A stretch of 40,543 nt of DNA from Thermoplasmatota archaeon. GTDB taxonomy: Archaea; Thermoplasmatota; E2; DHVEG-1. A model generated the notes under the pieces. It was given only the letters and a program-made list of their open reading frames with translations, ran no database searches and was not told where the DNA came from. Position 1 is the first letter of the stretch. Each line of letters starts with the position of its first letter. Shown in pieces: positions 8,338 to 16,493 of the stretch. Made by a program: the position numbers and the translations under genes. Location of the stretch: NCBI GenBank assembly GCA_030619765.1, contig JAUXAU010000022.1:1-40543 (forward strand). The letters run 5' to 3'.

Positions 8338-9834
8338 TTACACTCCCATCCTCCACCGTCCAACACGTTTCCATGGGGAATGTGGATCTGCTTCTTTGAA
8401 TCTCACAACTTCCTGTCTTCTCGTATGTATGGAATCATAGACTGCCAAAGCGATAATTGCATCTAAAGGCAATCCTTTGTTAGTAATGGTCCGATCTTCA
8501 AAGTAATTATCAATAAAGTGAGTAGTGATGTTTCCTTTTCTAAACTCTTCATGTTCTAAAACTTTTTTAAGAAAAGAAATATTGGTAGTTACGCCTAATA
8601 TTACATAATTAGAAAGCGCCCATATCATCTTATTAATGCTTTCTTCTCTATTTTCAGCACTTACCACAAGTTTTGCAAGCATTGGATCATAATAGGGCGT
8701 TATTTCTATATTGGTTTCAACACCCGTATCATTTCTGATATTCGGACCACTGGGAAGTTCCACTTTTTTTAATACTCCTATACTAGGTAGAAAACCATTT
8801 GATGGATCCTCTGCATAGATTCTGCATTCAATAGCATGTCCACGCTGCGTTACATTCTTCTGTTTAAGAGTAAGTTCCATACCATTTGCTATCTTTAATT
8901 GCCATTTCGCAAGATCTATGCCAGTAGTTGCTTCAGTAATTGGATGCTCAACTTGTAGACGAGTGTTCATCTCCATGAAATAGAAATTTAGATTACCATC
9001 AACCATAAATTCTATTGTTCCAGCATTTGTATAATCAACAGCTTCTGCTGCGGCAATGGCGGCTTTACTCATTTCTTCTCTAAGTTCTTTTGTCATTACT
9101 GGTGATGGGGTTTCTTCTATAATCTTTTGATGTCTTCTTTGAATGGAGCATTCTCTTTCAAAAAGATGGATAACATTTCCATGTTCATCGGCAAGAATTT
9201 GAAATTCAATGTGTCTAGGCATATCAAGATACTTTTCAAGAAAAACAGAATCATTACCAAAAGATGATTTTGATTCTCTTTTTGCACTTTCTATAGATTG
9301 CTCAAGTTCATCTTCAGAATTTACTATCCTCATTCCTTTACCGCCGCCGCCAGCGGTAGCTTTAACAAGCAATGGAAAACCTACTTTTTTACCTTCTTTG
9401 ACCAAAGTTGCCATATCTTGTTTTTCACCATGATAACCGGGAATTACAGGAACATCTGCATTTTCCATAGTTTTTTTCGCTTCAATTTTGTCCCCCATCA
9501 ATCTAATAACTTCCGGTTTTGGTCCTATAAATTTTATTCCCTTATCATGACAGGCTTTTGCAAAATCAGGATTCTCTGCAAGAAAACCATATCCAGGGTG
9601 AATAGCCTCAGCTCCTACCGATTGTGCGTTCTCAATGATTTTAGGGATGTTGAGATAGCTTTCTGAAGGTGTTGGTTCTCCAAGATTTATTGATTCGTCG
9701 GCAAGTTGAACATGCGGTGCGCGTTTGTCTACTTCTGAATACACTGCCACTGTTTTTATGCCAATTTCTTGGCAGGCTTTTATGATCCGAACGGCTATCT
9801 CGCCCCGATTTGCAATAAGTACTTTTTTAAACAA
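8338..9834 (-). CDS. Biotin carboxylase subunit of the methylcrotonyl-type carboxylase
   Basis: The product has 498 residues and makes carboxybiotin from ATP and bicarbonate. The N-terminal KVLIANRGEIAVRI is the family signature. The ATP-grasp part contains KATAGGGGKGMRIV, FLEKYLDMPRHIEFQ, ERECSIQRRHQKIIEE and the catalytic EMNTRLQVEHPITE. It is about 50 residues longer than bacterial AccC at the C terminus. I take a TTG start at 9834, which gives the family-typical LFKKVLIANRGE beginning. It lies one base after the hydratase TAA and has GGAG eight bases upstream. The other in-frame start (TTG at 9867) overlaps the upstream gene. The same TAA+1 spacing recurs at the next two junctions and supports the choice. 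Confidence 0.92.
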   Translation of the reverse strand: MFKKVLIANRGEIAVRIIKACQEIGIKTVAVYSEVDKRAPHVQLADESINLGEPTPSESYLNIPKIIENAQSVGAEAIHPGYGFLAENPDFAKACHDKGIKFIGPKPEVIRLMGDKIEAKKTMENADVPVIPGYHGEKQDMATLVKEGKKVGFPLLVKATAGGGGKGMRIVNSEDELEQSIESAKRESKSSFGNDSVFLEKYLDMPRHIEFQILADEHGNVIHLFERECSIQRRHQKIIEETPSPVMTKELREEMSKAAIAAAEAVDYTNAGTIEFMVDGNLNFYFMEMNTRLQVEHPITEATTGIDLAKWQLKIANGMELTLKQKNVTQRGHAIECRIYAEDPSNGFLPSIGVLKKVELPSGPNIRNDTGVETNIEITPYYDPMLAKLVVSAENREESINKMIWALSNYVILGVTTNISFLKKVLEHEEFRKGNITTHFIDNYFEDRTITNKGLPLDAIIALAVYDSIHTRRQEVVRFKEADPHSPWKRVGRWRMGV

Positions 9835-9835
9835 T

Positions 9836-10618
9836 TTATTCTCTCCACTTCGGTTTTCTTTTTTCAAGAAAAGCGTTTATTCCTTCTTGACCTTCTCCTA
9901 AGACTCTAAGTTCAGAGATTTTTTCCACAGTGAACTCTTTATACTTATCAATATGCATTTCTCGAAGATTTTTTATTAGGTTTTTTACCTCTGCAATAGC
10001 AATGGGTCCTGAGGATTTCAATTGTTCGATATAGTACTCAACTTTAGAGTCAAATTCCTCAGGTGTTACAACAAAATCAATTAAACCTATGTCATGAGCA
10101 ACTGTTGTGTCAAATCGCTCTGCAGTAATAAATAAACGCCTCATATCTGCAGAGTTTACTCTTGGGGCGATATACGTTGAGATAACCGATGATATAATTC
10201 CGAGATTTGCTTCGCTGAAAGCGAATTTTAAGCCAGGAATTGATATGGTGATATCACATACTGCAATTAATCCAATTCCTCCTCCAAAAGCATGGCCATT
10301 TATCCGTCCAATTACTGGTTTTGGACATGAATAAATAGTTTCATAAAGGTTTAATAGTAGTCTACTGTCTTTTATGTTTTCTTCTTTAGAGTAGCTGACC
10401 ATGCTTTTCATCCAATTGAGGTCTGCTCCTGCACAGAATGATTTTCCCCGTCCTGTAAGAATAATGGTTTTAACTGTTTTGTCATTGGATAGCTCTTTGA
10501 AACAATTTGTTAGCTCCGTCATTAGCTGTTCGTTCATTGCATTATGTACCTCTGGTCTGTTTAGAGATACAGTGATAGTACCATTCTGTTTTGATACTTC
10601 GATTGTATCATATTTCAT
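9836..10618 (-). CDS. Enoyl-CoA hydratase family protein, probable 3-methylglutaconyl-CoA hydratase (LiuC-like)
   Basis: The product has 260 residues with the crotonase fold. KSFCAGADLNWMKSM and GHAFGGGIGLIAVCD are oxyanion-hole motifs close to those of LiuC/AtuE hydratases of leucine and isoprenoid degradation. In this subgroup the first catalytic Glu of classical crotonases is replaced (GGGIGL in place of GGGxEL), while the second Glu is kept in FSEANLGI. That pattern plus the carboxylase genes directly downstream points to hydration of 3-methylglutaconyl-CoA (or a longer isohexenyl analogue) to an HMG-CoA-type product. It is the first gene of the operon. A TATA-like AACATTTATTTATC lies around 10658-10672 on the minus strand and GGGGA about seven bases before the ATG. 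Confidence 0.85.
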   Translation of the reverse strand: MKYDTIEVSKQNGTITVSLNRPEVHNAMNEQLMTELTNCFKELSNDKTVKTIILTGRGKSFCAGADLNWMKSMVSYSKEENIKDSRLLLNLYETIYSCPKPVIGRINGHAFGGGIGLIAVCDITISIPGLKFAFSEANLGIISSVISTYIAPRVNSADMRRLFITAERFDTTVAHDIGLIDFVVTPEEFDSKVEYYIEQLKSSGPIAIAEVKNLIKNLREMHIDKYKEFTVEKISELRVLGEGQEGINAFLEKRKPKWRE

Positions 10619-10802
10619 ATCATGTCCCCATATAGGAATATCGGCTCCGATGATAAGGACGATAAATAAATGTTTCTATTATTCCCTAATCGGAAAGAAA
10701 TAAAACATATAAAAAATGAGTAGGTAAAACCATCGCTAATTGTCGTAGAGACCGGTATCTATTCCTTTTCTATTCTCTTTAATAGATATACAGGGGATAT
10801 AA

Positions 10803-10910
10803 TCATTTATGAGATAATTTTCTTATTCTTTGTCCGAACATAAACAATTTGGCAATTCTTTCAACTTCTTCTTTTTCTTCTAAATCTGAAATTATACCAA
10901 CAATAATCAT
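10803..10910 (-). CDS. Possible small protein, 35 residues
   Basis: A short frame reads MIIVGIISDLEEKEEVERIA and continues through KLFMFGQRIRKLSHK to a TGA. Support: a GGGGG Shine-Dalgarno-like run nine bases before the ATG, a TATA-like TTTATTAA about 35-40 bp upstream, and an amphipathic, strongly charged composition unlike random A/T-rich translation. It starts with a short beta-like hydrophobic segment followed by a charged helix. I recognise no family. It stands alone in a large intergenic region and could be a regulator or an unrelated micropeptide. It may also be chance. Confidence 0.4.
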   Translation of the reverse strand: MIIVGIISDLEEKEEVERIAKLFMFGQRIRKLSHK

Positions 10911-11062
10911 TATTATATTCCCCCATGTTAATATTTGTCATTCGTCCTTAATAAACTTTTCGTTTCAATTCATTAAAATTCTCGTTTTTCCTTATTGAAA
11001 AATAAATATAATCCCATATATAATTAAAATTCATTAGGTTTAACTCCTTATCTAATTAACTT

Positions 11063-11076
11063 TGTCTAATTAGACA
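11063..11076. promoter_or_regulatory. Perfect 14-bp palindrome, possible operator
   Basis: TGTCTAATTAGACA is its own reverse complement. It is centred about 50 bp upstream of the TATA-like element of the mutase leader and about 155 bp beyond the start of the small minus-strand ORF. A palindrome of this length in a promoter region suits a homodimeric regulator. No second copy was seen upstream of the neighbouring operons, so the target gene is uncertain. Confidence 0.4.
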
Positions 11077-11119
11077 GACCCTAAGTTACAGTTCGTTTAA
11101 AGATTATAAAATCAATTCG

Positions 11120-11277
11120 AAATATTAAAAGCCAATTTTTATCTACTTCGTCAACATTCAAGGAGATGAACCACTTAGTGTTTCCGAATTTGGATACTTA
11201 CAATTCATCTTCCGATTAATAGGATGCGTGTCAATCCAAATTCGTCAATAAACAGGTAAACGCGTGATGGTGATCGC
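11120..11277 (+). promoter_or_regulatory. Promoter and long structured leader of the mutase gene
   Basis: The TATA-like AAATATTAAAAGCC (11120-11133) recurs exactly at 14873-14886, in front of the propionyl-CoA carboxylase operon. A CGTCAA element follows 29-30 bp later in both. In the mutase leader a second CGTCAAT copy (11243) begins a 32-nt block shared with 14903-14934 (29 of 32 bases), which contains the GGTGAT Shine-Dalgarno (11269-11274). Between the two lies about 94 bp of extra sequence. It has a perfect 10-bp inverted repeat (CGAATTTGGA at 11185-11194 with TCCAAATTCG at 11235-11244) and a 17-codon ORF (11166-11219). This suggests a regulated RNA leader absent from the carboxylase gene. 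Confidence 0.6.
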
Positions 11278-12942
11278 ATGCTTGACGACCTTAAAAAAGG
11301 GAAGAAACAATGGAAAGAAAATACGTTAAAAAAGGTTTTAGAGAGACATCCAGAAAGAAAGAGCGAGTTTACTACAATCTCTGACATGCACATTGAAAGA
11401 TTATATACACCCGAAGATTTGTCTGTGATAGATTATCTTAGGGACATTGGTTTCCCAGGACAGTGGCCGTACACTAGAGGCGTGCAGCCAACAATGTATC
11501 GCGGCCGATTTTGGACGATGAGACAATATGCTGGTTTCGGCACTGCTGATGATTCTAACAAAAGATACAAATACTTGCTTGAGCAAGGGCAAACAGGATT
11601 GAGCGTAGCGTTTGATTTACCGACACAGATGGGTTATGATTCCGACCATGAGATATGCCGTGGTGAGGTTGGTAAGTGTGGAGTTGCAATATCATCACTC
11701 AAAGACATGGAAGTCCTTTTTAACGGTATACCACTTAACAAGGTTAGCACATCTATGACCATAAACTCTACGGCAATGATCTTGCTTGCAATGTACGTTG
11801 CTGTGGCAGAAAAGCAAGGAGTCGACCAACGAGAATTGGCTGGTACGATTCAAAACGATATCTTAAAGGAGTACATAGCAAGGGGAACATACATATTTCC
11901 CCCAAGGGAATCGATGCGATTAATAACTGATATCTTCGAATACTGTTCAAGGAACATGCCCAAGTGGAATACGATAAATGTCAGTGGATATCATATTAGG
12001 GAAGCTGGTTCGACTGCGGTGCAAGAGGTTGCATTTACTCTTGCCGATGGGATTGCTTATGTGGAAGCTGCAATTAATAGCGGATTGGAGCTCGATAAAT
12101 TTGTGCCTAGATTGGCATTCTTTTTCGGATCTCATAACGATTTGTTCGAGGAAATAGCTAAGTTTCGAGCCGCACGTCGGTTATGGGCCAAAATTATGAG
12201 AGACCGTTTTCATGCCAAATCTCCGAAATCCCAGATGCTAAGATTTCATACCCAAACGGCAGGATGTTCACTCACTGCACAACAACCTGAAAACAATATT
12301 GTTAGGGTCACGATACAAGCCCTTGCAGCCGTTCTTGGTGGCACCCAATCTCTTCATACGAATTCTATGGACGAGGCTTACGCGTTACCAACAGAGAAGG
12401 CCGTAAAAATTGCTTTACGAACGCAACAGATCATTGCCCATGAGAGTGGGGTAACAAATACTGTAGACCCCCTGGCAGGTTCTTATTTTATTGAATCGCT
12501 GACAAATCAAATCGAGGACGCAGCCATGGAATACATAAAAAAAATAGATGGTATGGGTGGCATATTGACTGCTATAGAGAGAGGTTTTGTTCAAAACGAG
12601 ATCGCTGATAGCGCATATAAATATCAAAAAGCAGTTGATGGAGGCAAGAAAACTGTCATTGGAGTAAACAAGTACCGTGATAGTGAGAAGACAAGCATCG
12701 AGACCTTAAAGGTAAACCCCAAGGTCGAGGAAAAACAAAAAATAAGGTTGGAAAGGTTGAGAAAAGAGAGAGGTAGTAAAGAGGTAAAAAGAACCCTGGC
12801 CAAGATAAGAGGAGTTGCCGCGAGTGGGGAGAATCTCATGCCAGTGGTTCTAGATGCAGTAAAAAGTTATGCAACGTTAGGTGAGATTTGTGGTGTACTA
12901 AAGGATGTATTTGGAGAATATAGATCCGGGCATAGGCTTTAA
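11278..12942 (+). CDS. Methylmalonyl-CoA mutase, large (catalytic) subunit
   Basis: The product has 554 residues and is the TIM-barrel subunit of a split methylmalonyl-CoA mutase. It interconverts (R)-methylmalonyl-CoA and succinyl-CoA with adenosylcobalamin. Motifs: [22 protein letters not shown] (65-86; Tyr74 equals the substrate-contacting Tyr of the family), [30 protein letters not shown] (Arg202, carboxylate-binding), [12 protein letters not shown] (His239) and [18 protein letters not shown]. Tyr74 and Arg202 match true methylmalonyl-CoA mutases rather than isobutyryl-CoA mutases, where these are Phe and Gln. The C-terminal cobalamin-binding domain is absent, as in other archaea, so a separate small subunit is needed. 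Neither that subunit nor a MeaB chaperone is in the window. The ATG at 11278 follows GGTGAT at a good distance. The epimerase gene lies directly downstream. Confidence 0.95.
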   Translation: MLDDLKKGKKQWKENTLKKVLERHPERKSEFTTISDMHIERLYTPEDLSVIDYLRDIGFPGQWPYTRGVQPTMYRGRFWTMRQYAGFGTADDSNKRYKYLLEQGQTGLSVAFDLPTQMGYDSDHEICRGEVGKCGVAISSLKDMEVLFNGIPLNKVSTSMTINSTAMILLAMYVAVAEKQGVDQRELAGTIQNDILKEYIARGTYIFPPRESMRLITDIFEYCSRNMPKWNTINVSGYHIREAGSTAVQEVAFTLADGIAYVEAAINSGLELDKFVPRLAFFFGSHNDLFEEIAKFRAARRLWAKIMRDRFHAKSPKSQMLRFHTQTAGCSLTAQQPENNIVRVTIQALAAVLGGTQSLHTNSMDEAYALPTEKAVKIALRTQQIIAHESGVTNTVDPLAGSYFIESLTNQIEDAAMEYIKKIDGMGGILTAIERGFVQNEIADSAYKYQKAVDGGKKTVIGVNKYRDSEKTSIETLKVNPKVEEKQKIRLERLRKERGSKEVKRTLAKIRGVAASGENLMPVVLDAVKSYATLGEICGVLKDVFGEYRSGHRL

Positions 12943-12967
12943 AGGTTAAGAGGTTTAGGTGTGGTAT

Positions 12968-13378
12968 ATGATTAAAGAAATTGATCACATTGGCATAGCA
13001 GTCAATAATTTGGAGGAGGCAATGAGTATTTATACAGATATTCTTGGTTTAGAATCCAAAGGGACGGAGAAAATTGAAGAACAAAAGATAATCTTTGCAA
13101 CAATTTTGGCAGGTGGCGTTAAGATTGAGCTGTTGCAGCCAACACACCCGGATGGACCGATAGGAAAATTCATTAAGAAAAAAGGAGAGGGAATGCATCA
13201 CATCGCTTTTATGGTTGAAAATATTGATGAATCTTTAAAAGAGCTAAGCGCAAAAGGAGTAAATTTAATTGATGAGAAAGCGAGAATTGGTGCAGGTGGC
13301 GCAAAAATAGCTTTTATTCATCCAAAAGATATGAAAGGTGTTTTAATAGAACTCGTAGAAAGGGCCAAAGGAGAGTAA
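12968..13378 (+). CDS. mce: Methylmalonyl-CoA epimerase
   Basis: The product has 136 residues of the vicinal oxygen chelate (glyoxalase-like) superfamily. EIDHIGIAVNNLEEA at the N terminus gives the first metal-binding His. The middle KIELLQPTHPDGPIGKFIKKKGEGMHHIAFMVE gives the central metal-binding His region, and LIELVE gives the C-terminal metal-binding Glu. It interconverts (S)- and (R)-methylmalonyl-CoA between the carboxylase product and the mutase substrate. I start at the ATG at 12968, not the upstream GTG, because an AGGTG Shine-Dalgarno (12957-12961) is well placed for it and the homology begins there. It lies 25 bp after the mutase and is probably co-transcribed. Confidence 0.92.
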   Translation: MIKEIDHIGIAVNNLEEAMSIYTDILGLESKGTEKIEEQKIIFATILAGGVKIELLQPTHPDGPIGKFIKKKGEGMHHIAFMVENIDESLKELSAKGVNLIDEKARIGAGGAKIAFIHPKDMKGVLIELVERAKGE

Positions 13379-13381
13379 AAA

Positions 13382-13681
13382 TCACTTCATATTACCCACA
13401 AAATAATATTTTTCATTTTCAACAACGATTTTTCCTTTCCTACCAATTTCTAAATCGTTTTCGTTTTTACATTCGCACAATAGTTTTGCTCCTTGTTCAA
13501 GTTCGACTAGAACCAAAAAAATAGGGGCATTAAATCCTTCTGACACTGTGTATAATGTGGTATATGTTAATACTACAACATCATTCCCAAGCTCGATTGC
13601 AGTCATTGACTTACCACAATTCGGGCACAGTTCTCTATTCAACGCAACTATTTTTCCACAAGTACAAGTAGACGCCTGCAT
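13382..13681 (-). CDS. DUF35-type OB-fold/zinc-ribbon protein, partner of the thiolase
   Basis: The product has 99 residues. The N terminus has a rubredoxin-like zinc ribbon with cysteines at 6, 8, 19 and 22 (CTCG and CPNCG), followed by an OB-fold (VVVLTYTTLYTVSEGF, PIFLVLVELEQGAKLLCEC, GRKGKIVVE). In archaea DUF35 proteins bridge thiolase and HMG-CoA synthase and shield CoA intermediates. In actinobacterial steroid degradation they pair with thiolase-like aldolases. The ATG at 13681-13679 overlaps the thiolase TGA by one base (TGATG), a classic translational coupling. The stop lies four bases from the convergent epimerase stop. No HMG-CoA synthase accompanies the pair. Confidence 0.88.
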   Translation of the reverse strand: MQASTCTCGKIVALNRELCPNCGKSMTAIELGNDVVVLTYTTLYTVSEGFNAPIFLVLVELEQGAKLLCECKNENDLEIGRKGKIVVENEKYYFVGNMK

Positions 13682-14802
13682 CAACAACTCTCCAATATAG
13701 TTACAATATTGTTGTTCACGAAACCGCCGATATTGTGGCATAAACCTATATTTGCTGGAACCTGCCTTTTTCCAGCTTCTCCTCTCAACTGCCAAACTAT
13801 TTCGCATATCTGTGCAAGACCGGTAGCGCCGACAGGATGTCCCCTAGCTTTCAAACCGCCCGATGGATTAATCGGTATCTCTCCGTTTAATCCTGTTTTA
13901 CCCTCAATCAAAGCAGCGATACCCTCTCCCGGCTTAAAAAATCCCAAGTCCTCAGGATTCACAATTTCCAGTATCGTAAAAGCATCATGAACCTCTGCAA
14001 CATCTATATCCTTAGGTTGCCTATGTGCCCTCTCATATGCACGCTTAGCAGCAACTTTAGTTGCGTTAAATGATGTTAATGAATCCCTATACTGTAAAGA
14101 AAGAAAATCAGTGGCATGCCCGATACCTGTAACTTTTACATCAGTTTTACTTGATGTCAAGATAACAGCACAAGCGCCGTCGCTAATTGAAGCACAATCA
14201 TACAAATGAAGAGGATCTGCGATCATCTTGCTTTTTAAAACATCTTCTACTGTAATTTCTTTTTGGAATTGCGCATATGGGTTTAATGTTCCATTATGGT
14301 GATTTTTTACCGCAGCCAAAGCAAGCTCTTCTCTACTCAGACCATAGTCGTGCATATAACGTCTAGTCACCAACGCTGCCAATGCTGGCATGGTTGCCCC
14401 CGTACTCCTCTCATATTTGTCAATAAGTTTGGAAAGAATTCTAGTGGCTATGGAGGTGGGGAGTGCGCTCATCTTCTCACCTGCTAGCACTAAAACCTTT
14501 TCGTAATGACCTGATGCAACTGAAAAAAACGCCTGTTCAAACGCTGCTGAGCCTGAAGCTGGTGCATTATCAATCCTCACGCTAGGTGTTTGGTATAGCC
14601 CCAAGTGGTCAGCAATCAGTGTAGCAAAATTACTATCCCCTACAAATTCATCTGGGTTCATACAACCTACAAAGATTGCATCAAATTCTGGTTCTTGAGC
14701 TGTGGTGGCATGCGCGTAAGCTTCGTACATTAAAGTTTGCAATGACTCTTTACGCCTACCAAACTTGGTTATACCAACGCCGGAGATGTATACCTTTGCC
14801 AT
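13681..14802 (-). CDS. Thiolase-family protein lacking the nucleophilic cysteine
   Basis: The product has 373 residues with the archaeal thiolase/SCP2-thiolase fold. It retains YDCASISDGACAVIL, AEVHDAFTILE, the NPSGGLKARGHPVGATG segment with its catalytic His, and GLCHNIGG near the C terminus. At the active-site nucleophile, where thiolases read NACASG, this protein reads NAPASG with Pro81. The codon is CCA, which needs at least two base changes from a Cys codon, so a sequencing error is unlikely. Without Cys it cannot use the usual acyl-enzyme mechanism. It could be a retro-aldolase like Ltp2 of steroid degradation, a CoA-binding scaffold, or a condensing enzyme of another kind. It is coupled to a DUF35 protein. 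The promoter (minus-strand TATA-like AAATTTAAAAAT at about 14828-14839) implies an almost leaderless mRNA. Confidence 0.85.
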   Translation of the reverse strand: MAKVYISGVGITKFGRRKESLQTLMYEAYAHATTAQEPEFDAIFVGCMNPDEFVGDSNFATLIADHLGLYQTPSVRIDNAPASGSAAFEQAFFSVASGHYEKVLVLAGEKMSALPTSIATRILSKLIDKYERSTGATMPALAALVTRRYMHDYGLSREELALAAVKNHHNGTLNPYAQFQKEITVEDVLKSKMIADPLHLYDCASISDGACAVILTSSKTDVKVTGIGHATDFLSLQYRDSLTSFNATKVAAKRAYERAHRQPKDIDVAEVHDAFTILEIVNPEDLGFFKPGEGIAALIEGKTGLNGEIPINPSGGLKARGHPVGATGLAQICEIVWQLRGEAGKRQVPANIGLCHNIGGFVNNNIVTILESC

Positions 14803-14869
14803 TGTGCCCTGATAGTTAACACCTATTTTTAAATTTTTACATGGTTTGGTTTATCTGCCTCCTTAAAAC

Positions 14870-14937
14870 TATAAATATTAAAAGCCTTAACCTTATTTAG
14901 GACGTCAATGTTCAGGTAAACGCGTGATGGTGATTAC
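14870..14937 (+). promoter_or_regulatory. Promoter and leader of the propionyl-CoA carboxylase operon
   Basis: A TATA box (TATAAATATTAAAAGCC, 14870-14886) is followed about 30 bp later by a CGTCAATGTTCAGG element (14903-14916). The GGTGAT Shine-Dalgarno at 14929-14934 precedes the ATG at 14938 by three bases. The 22-nt run 14913-14934 is identical to 11253-11274 in front of the mutase gene. A shared TATA context, initiator and leader argue for common control of carboxylase and mutase. Confidence 0.65.
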
Positions 14938-16488
14938 ATGCCTATGGATGAAAAAATAAAGGAGTTGAGGGAAAAGAAAAAACAAGCCAGTTTGGGCGGT
15001 GGAAAAGAGAGAATCACTGCTCAGCACGAGAAGGGCAAGCTAACTGCAAGAGAAAGAATTGATTTGTTGCTTGACAAAGATAGTTTCGTAGAATTGGATG
15101 CATTTGCACTCCACCATTGCACAGATTTCGGAATGGAGAAGAAGAGGATACTCGGTGATGGAGTAGTTACTGGTTATGGGAGAATTGATGGACGTTTGGT
15201 ATATGTATTCTCACAGGATTTCACTGTATTTGGTGGCTCTTTGGGGTGGAAGTTTGCCGAGAAGATTTGTAAGGTAATGGATTTAGCTTTAAAGAACGGT
15301 GCACCGTTGATTGGTTTGAATGATTCTGGTGGGGCGAGAATACAGGAAGGAGTTATATCTCTAGGCGGATATGCCGAAATATTCTTTAGAAACGTAATGG
15401 CATCTGGTGTTATCCCCCAGATATCTGCCGTCATGGGACCTTGTGCTGGGGGTGCCGTTTATTCACCTGCCATGACAGATTTCATTTTTATGGTCAAAGG
15501 CTCTAGCCACATGTTTATTACCGGCCCTGATGTTATAAAAGCGGTCACTGGCGAAAAGGTAACTTTCGAGCAACTGGGTGGAGCGATGTCCCATAACCAA
15601 AAGAGTGGGGTGGCGCACTTTGCAGCGGAAAACGAAGAGCATTGCATTGAATACATCAAAACCCTTCTTTCCTATCTACCATCCAATAACCTAGATGACC
15701 CACCGAGAATAGAAACCAGCGATGACCCCAACAGAATGGATGAGGAGCTTGTAAATATACTTCCTGACGAGTCGGATAAACCCTATGATATGAAAGAGGT
15801 AATCAAACATGTAGTTGACAATAGCGAATTCCTTGAGGTTCATGAACATTGGGCAAGAAACATAGTTGTTGGCTTTGCCAGACTTGATGGTTATCCAGTG
15901 GGAGTTATTGGAAATCAACCGAAGGTCTTGGCGGGCACCCTTGACATAGCTTCATCCACTAAAGGTGCAAGGTTTGTACGATTCTGTGATGCTTTTAACA
16001 TTCCACTCTTGACATTCGTAGATGTCCCTGGATTTCTTCCAGGTACAAAACAGGAACATGGTGGTATCATAAAAAATGGCGCGAAATTATTGTATGCATA
16101 CTGTGAGGCTAATGTCCCAAAAATGACTGTTATCACGAGAAAGGCATACGGTGGAGCATATGATGTTATGTGTTCAAAACATATAAGAGCGGATATAAAC
16201 TTTGCCTGGCCCTCTGCGGAACTTGCGGTTATGGGTCCTGATGGTGCGGTTAACATCATTTTCAGGAAAGAAATCCAGGCAGCTAAAGATGCCAAGAAAA
16301 AGGTAAAGGGACTTGTCACCGAATACCGGGAAAAGTTCGCCAATCCTTATATTGCAGCAGAGATGGGATATATCGACGATATCATAGAACCGCAAGAGAC
16401 GAGACCAAGACTAATAAATGCCCTTTACACACTTCTAAATAAGAGAGAAGATAGACCTGCCAAGAAACATGGGAATATACCATTGTGA
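14938..16488 (+). CDS. Propionyl-CoA carboxylase-type carboxyltransferase (beta subunit)
   Basis: The product has 516 residues. The N-terminal domain has [57 protein letters not shown] and [17 protein letters not shown]. The C-terminal domain has [32 protein letters not shown] and [17 protein letters not shown]. These match PccB and the related methylmalonyl-CoA decarboxylase alpha subunit. Because a biotin carboxylase and a carrier follow directly, ATP-dependent carboxylation of propionyl-CoA (and perhaps acetyl-CoA) to methylmalonyl-CoA is the best call. No decarboxylase membrane subunits are present. The shared leader with the mutase gene strengthens the propionate assignment. Confidence 0.92.
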   Translation: MPMDEKIKELREKKKQASLGGGKERITAQHEKGKLTARERIDLLLDKDSFVELDAFALHHCTDFGMEKKRILGDGVVTGYGRIDGRLVYVFSQDFTVFGGSLGWKFAEKICKVMDLALKNGAPLIGLNDSGGARIQEGVISLGGYAEIFFRNVMASGVIPQISAVMGPCAGGAVYSPAMTDFIFMVKGSSHMFITGPDVIKAVTGEKVTFEQLGGAMSHNQKSGVAHFAAENEEHCIEYIKTLLSYLPSNNLDDPPRIETSDDPNRMDEELVNILPDESDKPYDMKEVIKHVVDNSEFLEVHEHWARNIVVGFARLDGYPVGVIGNQPKVLAGTLDIASSTKGARFVRFCDAFNIPLLTFVDVPGFLPGTKQEHGGIIKNGAKLLYAYCEANVPKMTVITRKAYGGAYDVMCSKHIRADINFAWPSAELAVMGPDGAVNIIFRKEIQAAKDAKKKVKGLVTEYREKFANPYIAAEMGYIDDIIEPQETRPRLINALYTLLNKREDRPAKKHGNIPL

Positions 16489-16493
16489 AGAAC

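Larger units (their letters stand above)
10619..11277. other. Long A/T-rich divergent intergenic region
   Basis: The 659 bases separate the divergent carboxylase and mutase operons. They contain the minus-strand promoter of the hydratase gene near 10640-10680, a possible 35-residue small gene on the minus strand (10803-10910), a perfect 14-bp palindrome (11063-11076) and the long mutase leader (from about 11120). The rest (about 10690-10800 and 10930-11060) is featureless A/T-rich sequence to my reading. Confidence 0.6.

Noticed and set aside
11149..11277. Cobalamin riboswitch upstream of the mutase gene
   Set aside because: The leader is too short and lacks a B12-box-like element. The inverted repeat is reported only as an undefined structure.
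11278..12942. Isobutyryl-CoA or ethylmalonyl-CoA mutase
   Set aside because: Tyr74 in PTMYRG and Arg202 in ARGTYIFPP match methylmalonyl-CoA mutase, and an epimerase gene follows directly.
14938..16488. Sodium-pumping methylmalonyl-CoA decarboxylase alpha subunit
   Set aside because: The sequence alone is compatible, but a biotin carboxylase and carrier follow in overlapping order and no membrane subunits are present.
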